Assembly (NCBI GenBank): GCA_916048095.2
Contig: OU696572.1
Span: 10,807,376-10,871,375, forward strand
Direction of reading: 5' to 3'
Source of the DNA: Sacculina carcini
Lineage: Eukaryota > Arthropoda > Thecostraca > Sacculinidae
Length of the DNA stretch: 64,000 bases
This document shows, piece by piece, positions 10,693 through 21,904 of the stretch. A program made the position numbers and the translations under genes. The first letter of the stretch is position 1. Each line of letters starts with the position of its first letter. The notes below the pieces were generated by a model. It saw only the letters and a list, made by a program, of their open reading frames with translations, was not told the origin of the DNA and did not search any database.

Positions 10693-13600
10693 ATGGTGTG
10701 CGCGTGGTACTTCGCTGACAATGGAAAAAATCAACGCAGTCCACACCGTCCTCTGGATGGATCAACTCTTAGTCTCGAACAACTGACCATCGATACTGGA
10801 GTGCTTTTTTTCAAGGTCGTAGATCCGCATTTGTTGCTTTATCTTGCGTGTCTCCATGCTTGCCATTCTTCACTGTATTGCAATCATTATGTACGGTTTG
10901 AATTTGTTTGGCTACACTTCACCATACGGTTGTGCTTCCCCAGACATACCCTCTTTTTGGCCCTAAAAACGTCAATCGAAACAGTTGGTCTATTAATGAT
11001 CATTTTGCAATTTTTCACGGAAGGCGCGTGCTCAAAAGTGTTCTCCTTTTTAAGACTCGCATTATGATCACTCCATACACTTTACCGTGTCTCTAGACAA
11101 TTATAATCATAGTTTTCCGGGATTTCAGTGAGCCGATACCGGTCTTGTCTAATTCTATCACGGTTGTGCTGACATTTGTGTCGTTGTGTTTGGCAAGGGG
11201 ATGCCCAGTCACCATCTTGTCATATTCCCACCTTAATTGGAAATATGACAAGGCTGTTGTGCCAACTTGTACGACAGGTTCGAGATGAGCGTGTGATAGG
11301 CACGTCCACAACCATGCAGAAATTTTGCGACCGGCGGGGCTACAACTACCAGGACACTATCACCATTAGTCCCGACACACTGGATAACTACGACGAAATG
11401 GTGAGTGGGTTCCGTCGCGTGGTATGATCGCTTCATCAAGGAATATCGCAACTTTATTGGTGTGACTTCCCCTAGTTCAGTGGTTCCCAAACTATCTTAC
11501 CTGACGTCCGCTTTTTACGTCCAGTACGCCCGCACGTCCCCCAGTGCATCTTTTCATAAGAAGTGATTCTTACATTTATTCACGTGTAAATAGAACTAGC
11601 TTAATAGAAACGGGTGACTGCTATAATTATACTTTGCATGTATGTAAAGACAGATATGTGTTCTTTGAATTATTTTAGTATTATAATTAATAGAACAATT
11701 TTGAGCAGATGAATTCACGCCCCCTTTGTATCCTCCTCGCGCTCCCCTAGTTTGGGAACCCCTGCCCTAGCTGGATTTCCACACGCCATACCGTTGAATA
11801 TATATCAATCCAGCCATATCCGATGTCAGTGTTGTGTTTCTCAGGTGAAGAGTTGATCGTTGTACGTTGGTAGAAAATGGATGAATCGGGCTTGAGAGAG
11901 GTTTTGAATGTCGTATCTGATTATGGTCGTCGTTTGTGAAACAAATGTGGATCTATAGGTAGTGAGCTATTTTTCGGGTCAATGGGGGGATGCGCTTCTC
12001 GGGCTGAAGGAAAACCACACCTAGACGATATCATTGTTTTTCCATCTATGTTTATTCAGTGACATATGATAATCGGTCACAACCAGGTTAATACAAGATT
12101 TTACATTTTACAAACAATTGATAATTTACAAATCAATTTACAAGCAATTTAGCGTTTAGTCTTTGTACTTTGTAATCGGCAGCAATAAAGCGCACGAAGA
12201 TTCTGACACATATATTTCTTGTTGTTTTCCTGACACATATTTCGTGTTGTTTTTGTGACATATATTTCGAGTATGATTCATTTTCTAGTGGCAGACCTCC
12301 CAGCAGTGTTATTGCATGTGTTGTAATTGTTAATGGCTGGATACAACTGTGATCCATTCCTAATACGAGTAGTTTAAATCGCATATTACGATAATCATTC
12401 TGAAGAACAAAATTCTGTATGAGGTTCACTTTTATCGTATATTTTTCATACCTATCAACAACAACAACATATATTCAATATAGCGCACATATTTATACAC
12501 AGGCGCGAAATAAAACACAACCGACTGGAACATCACAGGGAGTAGGCACAAATAGAAAAATGAAAACACTTTTGCAAAACTGGAGCATGCTAGATGGCCG
12601 TTGGCTATCAGATAGCTCATCCGCCCTTGAAACAGGTTTTGTTTTGATTCCTGTCGGATGTCTAGCCACCCTGCTCACTGCAGAACAGTCAGGGGGAGCA
12701 GGTTTAGTCGCCGACGACTCGACCATGAATCTGGTTGTACTGGAATTACACGGTTACCAGTAGCAGGGCGATGCCTGACCAGACAACGACGATTGCAAGA
12801 AATACAAAAAAACGGGACGCAGCAACGACAGCAGATAATTCAGTGATTAAAAGACAAATATAAAGCAAGAACAACGAGGGTACAACACAGGACGATCAGC
12901 ACGAACAACACACATATAACCAAAGACAAATCATGCATTTAGTCATCAAGAGAACGAGTGAGCAGATATTTGTGAAGATCAGCAGAAGATCATCATCATT
13001 GTCTGTGTAATAGTATAATATTTATACTCGTCAGTAAGTTTTGAAGGATTCGAGGATCTCAGGGAATGAGTTTGATCTCAGTTTCCTTGGCATAAGAACA
13101 GTAAAATGAATGAATATGTTGTTCATGATGGTGCATTGCAAGTACGGAATACGTGTACAGAGATGGTCAACGTCACCAAGCAGGCCTGACAATCGCTGCA
13201 GAATGGGCATAGGCTGTGTTCAAGATATCTTTCTTGTGTTCTTCTTTCTGATCTATGGGCAACTGGCTCTATACCAGTGATCCGTAGCCTGTGAGTAATT
13301 CCCCACTGGTGGAGAATTGAGGCTGGAATTAAAGGTCTGACAGAAGGACATGCATGTGTGTTTTCATCAATCCAAATTGGTTTATTTTTGTTTCTAGTCA
13401 CTTGCTGACAGTTAATGTGGTGGAACAATTTAATTAATTGGATTTTTCGGCACTGTTGTGTGGAAAATGAAGAGTTGGCTCGTATTAAGAAGTGGGGAAT
13501 CAAATCAGTGACAAAAGGTTGAGAACCACTGGTCTAGATCAGTGGTTCTCAACCTTTTTATTGTCATGGCCTGCTTCAACATAATGCGAGTGTTTGTGGC

Positions 13601-16600
13601 CTCCCAAAAACAGTCCGTGGCCCTCCTATAAGTCCTTGTAGCCTCATACACACACGGATTATCGCGACACGGCTTCTGCAGAGCTCCTGTGTACGCCGGG
13701 GACTATTTCCAAACAAGGACACAAAGGAATATACTCGTATTTCAACATAATTTGTGTGGCTCCTGAGAAAATATGGTGGCCCCCCCATTTTTTAATATCA
13801 GTATTATGGTCCCTAGAAAGAATCATATGGCCCCCAAGGAGGTTATATGGTCCACGTTGAGAATCACTGGTCTAGACGGTATCGTTCTCCATCAATGCGG
13901 ATGTGCAGTGTCTCTACGTCAGTCGTTATTAACCTTATTCAGTGTTCGCACACTCTTGGAATCGGCATTCAGTTTTCGCATTCCCTCGATTCTTGATTGA
14001 TGTATGAAAATGATCAAGTTTAAACGACGTAACAACATAGCTGTATTCAATTGTATTTATACGGTTCAAGGTTCCTTTACATTCCATACATATGTAAATA
14101 CACACACTTTTTTCACAGAAATTCTCGCACCTCTTAGTAACCAGCCTTGCACCCCCGGTCAAGCACCCTGTCCTACATCAAGGCCTTAAAGAGTGGTTTG
14201 TTTACCGGCTTATGACGTGATGATGTCGTCATTTGCCTGTCTGGTCGTTTCATTCGGGCGTGATCTGGTTCATCTCTGAACTGTCAGCTGATGTGATTAC
14301 GCCAGTGAGCTTCGAATAAGACAGATAGAATGTGGCTTCATTCTCGCCGTTACTCTGCTTTCGAATTGACCTGCTTTTCAGCATCGGTCTCAAGTTACTC
14401 TGCTCGATTTGTTTGTAGTTTTTTTTGGCTGACTAACAAAGGATCTTGACCGTGACAATATGTGTGGCTTTTCCTGCAGTCAGTCTTGACTTGTCTTTCA
14501 CTCGCTATCAACATATATTGATGTCTCCGAACTGTTTATAAGCGTGCTGTTGTTTGGATGTATGACCGCGTAGTTTGTTGGTCATTATGTTTATTTTTCA
14601 CGTGACTCGACATGTTTGTTTTCTTTGCAAGTCGGTTTGACTAGCGCTAGCCAATTTTTGCCACGTTCCATTGTAGAAAACAGGGACTCTGGCCTATGTG
14701 AACCTTTTCCTCAGTGTATTTCCACTTTTCATCAGTATATATTGTGGTTGCAGTCGTTTTTATTTCAGTTTTCGGCTGTTTCTTTCATTTGGTTTTCAAT
14801 TTTCTGTGTTTGCGTTTTGTAGTCTCCTTTACGCTCTTTACTTTTGATCGATATGTTTGTGCGTGGATTTAATAACATTTATTTTCATCAAGGATATATT
14901 TTTCTCATGTATATTGGCTTCTGATTACCACCAGTGTGCAAACCACATCGTATTGAGGAATAATTTGGCGATTTCTAAATGGCGTATGATTTTGAATACG
15001 TAGTGCCGCGGACACATGTGTTTAGCACATACTCTCACTACGTCATTCTTTTTGTCTCGTATGCGTGTGTGTGTGCGTGTGCGTGTGTCTGTTTATGTAC
15101 GAAAATCAATGGTCAGCCGCGTCTTAACGGTTATTCAAAGATAACGGTGAATAAGTCCATTGTTTCAGCCGATGGTGAATGTTATTCCTCATTATTTGTG
15201 TCTAGGGGAACAGTTATATCCTCTAGGTACGACAGGCAGGCAGAACTTGGCTCAAATGACACTGTAGTGACACGTGTTTACACTCGCCTCACGGGCACCC
15301 AGTCTAACATCGTCCCTGTGTATGAACTGACGCTAACAACACGCACACACACACATACACACGCACATATTGGCGCGAGTTGTGTAGACGAACAGCGTGA
15401 CGTATGCGTTCGTTCGTGAACTGTAGGAGTTCATTGTTATCTGTGCGTCTCGGTGGTGAAGACCGTTGTTGCTAATCCTGTGATTCGCTGCGTTGAACCT
15501 CTCCGTGTTTTATATTTCGTTAGCCCACGCCAGCCACATGTTGGCAAGGTGAATGCGATCGTCGCTATCATTTTGTGAGTCATTCTTGTCTGTGGAGGTG
15601 TTAGTTGGTGAGCAGCTGAGTGAAGTTGGTCGGGGCTTGTCGGCTCGAGGGTATGGATTCGGCTTCGTGTTGGACCGACCGACCCAGCAACTGTTTGCGC
15701 AGAACCTATCTCCAAGGCGTTTTTTCGTACCCCCATCAATGTGAGATCGTGCGTGCCTTCATGCGGTGACTACGGTTGATTGTTGTCCCGGGTAATATTT
15801 TTTATCTGCGCTGCTTCTACTTGTGGTGTTCAGGATGTTGAGCACTCGTGGCGACACGACATTCGGCAGATCAGCTTGCCAGGCAAAGCGGCACATTTTG
15901 TCATCTTGTTGTGGCTACATCATGTTGGCTCTCAGTTGGCCTGTGGTCGTCATGTGTATTGGCGCGGCACTGACGTGTCGCCTATTGTGTCGTCTGAGCG
16001 ATGAAGGTCCTTATCGTGGCACTCTATCAGTCAGAAGTGGTCGATCGGGCGTAGCGACCAACATGTTCTCCAGTTCTGCCACTTCGTCCCAAGGGCCATC
16101 ACCGTCGTTATCCACTTTTCTGTGGAGTTTGTTGTGCAATATCTTACTGTTGCTTTGGCCGGGACGATCCAGTACTCGGACATCACTGGATGCTGCCGTC
16201 GCCGGCTCCGCTGCCCCGTCTGTCCAGTTTGATCCGACCGATTTTCTCGACGAGACTTTCTTGCGCGAAATGTGCACCTTTCGCCGTCCTAGTAGAAACA
16301 GGGCCGCAGGTGGCGTCCAGGCTAGATCGGCGTCCTTGCGCAGAAGGTCATCGGTCACCGGAGGTATCCTGCGACTGGGCAGTAGCGATCGCTTGTAGCG
16401 ACAACACTCGGGATCTGGATGATGGCGCGATGGTGATGGTCTATTGCGCTACCCTGCTGAAGAGGGTTGGTGGAGTGTCCTGTCTTTCACTCGTTTATGA
16501 CGTGCAAGCGCGACAATTGCTGGCTGGCAAATCGCTTTCGTCTGTTGGCTGCTGTTTTCGTCGCGGGAATTTCAAAATGGAGCATTGTATCGTGATGTAG

Positions 16601-19096
16601 TGTAACATAGTTTCACTTTTTCAATCAGTTGTACAATCGTTCACATTTCGTTGGGCTGGATTTTGCCTTTGTGTTATTTTCTTTTATGAATATTGCTTTA
16701 CTGGTCTATTTTGTTTTTGTGCAGACTTCAGGGATGGTCGTGTGCGATGGCTATCCTTGAAGCAAGCGTGGCAGACAGTTTGCTGGTCTGTTTTGGTTAT
16801 TGGTCACATGTTGTGGCTGTTTTCTGCTACTGAAGCTGTTCGCTCAAGCATATCCGTTAATTTATTAGCATGGGGTTTTCACTGTTTGTTTTAATAGGTG
16901 AAATGTTGTTGTTTTCAACAGCACACAATCAATCAATATATTTGTTATAGCGCTAATACATTCTTCTTAATCACTTCAGTCAACAGTCCGCATGTTTTGT
17001 GAAGCGGACTCGCATGATCAATTCAAGATCAACTTTCTTCGTTCATTTTTTAGGTTCGTGTTTAGTTTTTGTCTTCTGTTTTGAATACATCATCTACTTG
17101 TGTTGTATTTTAGTCTCCGTTTTTTTAAATTTCTGTACATAATATTTAGCAGCTGTTGTTTACTTCTTGTCTATTTTATCTACTTTCTTGATAGGATAGC
17201 GTCGATCACATCGAGAACATCAATGTTCAGCTCTAATTTATATCGGTTTGCCGACATGTGTTGGTCAGGCTTCCCACAAGAGATACACCTAGGGAGCAGT
17301 TCGCTGGCATGTTCTAACAAATTCGTTAGATCTTGTTATTAATTATCATTTTATTAATTACAGGCAAATCCAGTAGCATGGGAAGAGTGCAAACACTATT
17401 AGCACCCTAAGGTGGCCCCATGTATAGGAAGCGCCCAAAATATTCAGAGAGAAAGAGAGGTCGAAAAGAAAAAATTCTAGAAAGAGAGTTGGAAAAGAAA
17501 ATAATAAATAAACAACAATAAATATGTGATTCAATAAATGACAACCATCAATAAATAAGAATAAATATTAATAAGCAAGGAATAAATAACAATCAAGAAC
17601 AATGAATATGATTCAATAACAAACAACCAACAATTAATAAAAATATGATTCAATAAGTAACAACACAAATAAATATGATTCAATCAACAACAACACAAAT
17701 AAAAATGATTCAATCAACAACAACACAAATAAATATGATTCAATCAACAACAACACAAATAAATATGATTCAATAAATTTTGATTAAATTAGGAATTTAG
17801 CAGAATTACGGTGTGTTCTGTTCATTGATCAAATTCGATAAAATCTTCAATTTATTGTGTTTTATTTGTATCTGCTGTTTTCAATCCCAATGTTGACATA
17901 CTAGGTGAAGATGACTCCTTTATGAATTGGACATTGCGCGTGTTGGGGCTGATGTTTTTTGCTCATGGACAAACACTGATTGGTGATAATTAATATTCTC
18001 ATGTTGCATTCTTCACTCATGTATTGGATCCTGCCGAACCAGATTGCCAAATTCTACAAGGAACACCTGCATCCCGACGAAGAGATTCGTCTTGTCCTGG
18101 AGGGCGGCGGTTATTTTGACGTACGCGATCATCAAGACCGCATGGTCCGCATCGCTGCCGAGGAAGGGGACATGCTCGTGCTGCCTGCAGGCATCTACCA
18201 CAGATTCACGTGCGATGAAAACGTGAGGACCCTTGGTTGTGGCTTGCGTGATAATGAAGTGCTGTGTGAGGGGAATTCGTTGACTCGTGTACTATGTGTT
18301 GTTCCGATGGTGTGCAACTATAGCTACATGGATATTAAGAAGGGTTTTCATCTTGTATTTGATCGACAGGTCTTACTTATCATCAATTTTATGATTTTGC
18401 ATTGTAGTTGGATTCTGAAATTATATCCGCACCAGCCTAGTGTAATGAGCAATAGACCATCGTTGAACATTGTTTCATCAATGTGCTTCAATAGTATTCG
18501 CCTCATATGTATGAAGATTTACTAGCAAGGAGTATCGGATGCGCAATGTTAATTATCTAGCTGGCATTCACTAAGTAAACGGAGATGACGTGTTTGAGTC
18601 AGCTCGAATCGGGTTGAATCAAGAATGCCAGGTCTTGCGAAAAATCCAGTTACATAAGGAAAGTAATCTGGGAAATATATATGGAGTGGAAGCGACTGAA
18701 TAAACCTATTCAATGACTGATTGGCTAGTCTTGACTGCGGTAATATACGCTTTCAATATATGTCGCTTTTGTATAGTATTTGTCCTTAACATTGGTTATA
18801 TTAAGTGGATATTTGGTCTTTGTTTTGTGTGAGTTTCATGTGAATCGCTGTTGTGGAATGCTGATGTTGGGGTCGGGGTTGAATTTCTCGTGATCTTTTC
18901 CTCGCCCGATGATTTGTGTCCACGTGTTGTTTAGGATTTCATTCGAGCCCGGCGCTTATTTTCGGGAGTGCCTGTGTGGACTGGCTATGCGCGCAGCGCC
19001 ACCACAGACAAAATGGCCGTTCGTCGACAATATCTGCTGAGAATGGCGTCACGCGACACAATTGGAGCAAACACGCTGCAACAGAGAATTGCCTAG
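10693..19096 (+). CDS. ADI1: Acireductone dioxygenase, four exons, 195 aa
   Basis: Cupin-fold metal dioxygenase. The Fe form oxidises acireductone to the 2-keto-4-methylthiobutyrate precursor of methionine. Exons: 10693-10815 ([10 protein letters not shown]..., then SPHRP), 11278-11400 ([13 protein letters not shown]), 18043-18222 ([20 protein letters not shown]) and 18935-19096 ([12 protein letters not shown], stop TAG). All junctions are phase 0 with GT/AG ends. Predicted metal ligands are present: His90 and His92 in EHLHPDEE, Glu96, and His135 in AGIYHRFT. The family's usual length is about 180 aa; the extra residues are at the C-terminus. Intron 2 is 6.6 kb and carries hAT MITEs. Located 974 bp downstream of MRI1 on the same strand. 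Confidence 0.95.
11478..11764. mobile_element. hAT-like MITE (TSD ccctagtt/ccctagct)
   Basis: Terminal inverted repeats CAGTGGTTCCCAAACT ... AGTTTGGGAACCCCTG, flanked by 8-bp duplications at 11470-11477 and 11765-11772 with one mismatch. No coding capacity. 287 bp, in ADI1 intron 2. Confidence 0.88.
13275..13531. mobile_element. hAT-like MITE, 'ATTCCCCACTGGTGG' family, copy 1
   Basis: Begins CAGTGATCCGTAGCC and ends GGTTGAGAACCACTG. The interior matches the element at 28652-28974 (ATTCCCCACTGGTGG near the left end, AAGTGGGGAATC near the right). The left flank ctctatac is only a poor match to the right flank gtctagat. Directly followed by a second MITE. Confidence 0.78.
13540..13869. mobile_element. 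hAT-like MITE, 'GGCCCCC' family, copy 1 (TSD gtctagat/gtctagac)
   Basis: CAGTGGTTCTCAACCTTTTT at the left, CGTTGAGAATCACTG at the right, 330 bp. 8-bp duplications at 13532-13539 and 13870-13877 differ at one base. The interior (TGGCCCCC, AGTCCTTGTAGCC, ACACACACGGATT) recurs at 22112-22386 and 51129-51522. Confidence 0.88.
17340..17780 (-). repeat. Dispersed repeat family A with internal ~30-bp AT-rich minisatellite
   Basis: Starts TTAATTACAGGCAAATCCAG, continues through GGTGGCCCCATGTATAGGAA and then becomes tandem units of AATAAATATGATTCAATC plus AACAACAACAC (17640-17775). The same composite recurs at 32740-33225, and the non-tandem part recurs at 7608-7700, 24405-24500, 55205-55370 and 63830-63920. 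I see no terminal inverted repeats. Confidence 0.75.
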
Positions 19097-21904
19097 AATA
19101 GGCTGGATGGCTTGATTGTGGCGTGTTTTCTATGCATTCTGAAAGCATCGTCTCGGTTGATACCATCGGTCGATCGGTGTTAACAGTTTTTTTTCCTTGG
19201 TGCGTTATTGCATTCACTAGCGCACTCAGGAACGCTTCGAAACGATTCAATGCCATATATTCATCGTATATCAAATATGACTATCTGGGGTCGGTTATTC
19301 TGTTCATTCAATTTGTTCTTTTTTATGTTTTGCTAATGTTTGTCAATCATAAATAATATATTTAATCCGTTTGTTTATTTATTTCAAAGTAACCATGATA
19401 TTTATACATTGTTGTTAATATTATACTGTTTTATTTATGTCATCTGAAACTGTATTTAACTATGTTTGCTTCCATTGTTCAACTAGATGAGACTAGCGAA
19501 TGTTTTTTCGTTTTCGATACCAATTCTGTTCTGAATATGTTTTTTTCAACTCTCCTTATTGTCCATTCAGTACTGTGTGTGAGGTTTAAATGTTTTCTTG
19601 AAATGCCACCTTTCTCTGTCATCTGCTGCTAATGTTGTCCATGCTTTTCATTGCAATATTGCTCAACTAATGCCTAATAACAATGCAAGTGAGGGATATT
19701 AAAGGTTTTGTGCTATAGCACATGAAATGCATATACTCATATACTTTTGTATTTTCTTTATTCTGACCGCATCATAATCGCACTTAAAATTTGCTCGCCC
19801 ATAATTTTTTGCTCAAATTGAGAATATCTTTTTGGCTAATTAAATTAATGCATGAAAAGTATACCGTGCCCAAGAATATCCCACGAATCAATGCATGTAT
19901 TAATTGCAACGTATATGTGCATGTATTAACATATGTTTGGAACTATTTTACTGCTTATTTAATGTTTTTTTATTTGTATACGGTGTATTGTTTAGCAATA
20001 ACACTTGTGTTTTTGTCAGCTAGTTTTAGTTTGTTTTAGCGTGTCAGTGTGTTTTTGTCAGCGTGTTGGGAAATGTTTCAATACAATTTCTACATCGATG
20101 CTTGTTTGCCTCTTAATGAATGTCAGTGCTAAATATTCTCATGAAAATCTTTCTCAGTGTTGTATTCGTGGAAGTGGTCTCATACGGACTGGGGGAGGAA
20201 CAGTGCCGGCCCCAGGATTTTTCCAGTGGGGGTTGGGGGTAGGGGCTAAGGAAAATGACGTGGAGCTTGGTGCAACATGAGGAACTACACTCGAAATTTT
20301 CATCGTCATGATTTTTGGGGGTTTGACGCATTCCTGGGGGATTTCATTCCCTCTAAGCCACCATCCTTTTTGCGCAGCCACTGGGGAGAAGGCAGTAAAA
20401 TTATACTTTTTATTGTATAAATTTGTTGGATGTTTATTTGTTAGCTCACATCAAATACTTCAATACTCTTTGAAAAACAATGAAAACATGCATTATTTTA
20501 TAGATTAGGCGTTCTTCTAATTTGTTTAGGAAATTTCTTGTCGTCCTCAGGCGGCATAATTAACGGCGGTAAATTGCATTCGAAAAGTTGCGAAAGAAAT
20601 ATTGAATTTGAAACTCTACCTGCATTAAACTTAGATTTGTATTATTATTTACAACAATGATATAGTTCAAGAAATAATAATTTTTTAGAAATAATTAGGG
20701 TTTTATAACAGTAAATATTCTTTTAATCCTTAGTTATCCTTTGAATTCTTAGATACAGACGTAGATTATAATGTAGTTGTTATATTCGTCACTAGATATC
20801 ATTGAAGATATGTGATTGATTAGACCTGTTTGGCAAATTTTACACTGAGGGACATATTTATATTCCCCGTTTATAATTTATGGGAATATTCTTTATACAC
20901 TTCTATGTGTGCTTTTCACATTTTTTAATATCGCTAGTTTCGAATATCGTTTGAAAAAACTTGAATGAGTGCTTCCAGATCGTTGCATCATTCTAAGTAG
21001 AAGATTTTTTTTCTTAATAAAATAAATGGATTTTCCCGTCTATAAATAGATTTTCCCGTGAAAATTTACAACTTCAATATGGATTTCATCAGCCGATGGG
21101 AACGTGGCGTGTAAATCAATTTGTCTGCGTCATAGCAGTTGGTGACGAAAGCATTCTGTGACGCATTCTCTGACGTGATTTGACGCGCTCTGACGTGGTA
21201 GGGCGTCGTCCAGTAAGATTTCGACCTGTTTGTCGTGAGGTGAGATATAGTTTCAACCGCGTAGTGACATGTGGCAGTTGAATTTCATCCTCTCTGTGTT
21301 TATGTCTTGTTTTGTTGACATATTTGTAAACTAGGACGTGGGTTGACAAACTGTGTGCTCCTCTGGTTATGTTCGTATTTGATTTAAATTAATGTTGGTT
21401 ATGTTGGCGATGCTCTAGTGCTTTTGGTGATGGCTGTTGAGGCTTGTATACAATATATTTTCGGTAGACCCTCACTGTGTTTGGATGCGTCTGAAGTTTG
21501 TGATTTTCGTCCACACGGTGTAGTGTCACTGCCAGAACTGTGTTTTGTGCGTGAAAATGCTTTTTGGCGCAGGTGTGTAGAATTTAATCAATCAGAGCGT
21601 AAATCTTCATTTATAATGGATATATTTGAATTATGTAATTCAAAGTTAATCTGGCATATTTATGGGCTGTTAATGTTATACTATAGTCGAACGTGTTTTT
21701 TTACACGCGATCTGCTGGCTTTTGATAGTGGTTGCATAGCGCTCTATATAATTATTTTCTGATTTACCTAGTGAATGCATTGTGGCGTTCGTCCCGGTAT
21801 CCCGAAATTGATACTTGTTGAACCTCTGCCGTATGCTGGGGGCTGTGTGCGAGACATTACTTTGAGCACTTGTGAAACAGAGAACTTGTGTTTGTGAAAC
21901 AGCT
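19097..21904. other. ADI1-CREB intergenic region
   Basis: AT-rich, no supported gene. A degenerate MITE-like fragment around 20190-20400 (GGAACTACACTCGAAATTTT) resembles the element near 59886-60062. 21.1-21.4 kb has a small cluster of TGACG-containing motifs, about 500 bp upstream of the CREB-like start codon. TGACG is the CRE half-site, so autoregulation is conceivable but unproven. Confidence 0.45.

Larger units (their letters stand above)
11401..18042 (+). other. ADI1 intron 2: MITEs and unassigned T-rich DNA
   Basis: 6.6-kb intron. It holds three hAT-like MITEs (11478-11764, 13275-13531, 13540-13869) and a dispersed repeat with an AT-rich minisatellite (17340-17780). Between about 14.0 and 17.3 kb I see only T/G-rich sequence and one GC-richer stretch (15.8-16.6 kb). 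Open frames exist there on both strands (for example 15835-16398), but they match no domain I recognise, so I do not call a gene. Confidence 0.5.

Noticed and set aside
15823..16398. 191-codon frame in ADI1 intron 2
   Set aside because: No known motif, competing frame on the other strand, no splice signals; left unassigned.
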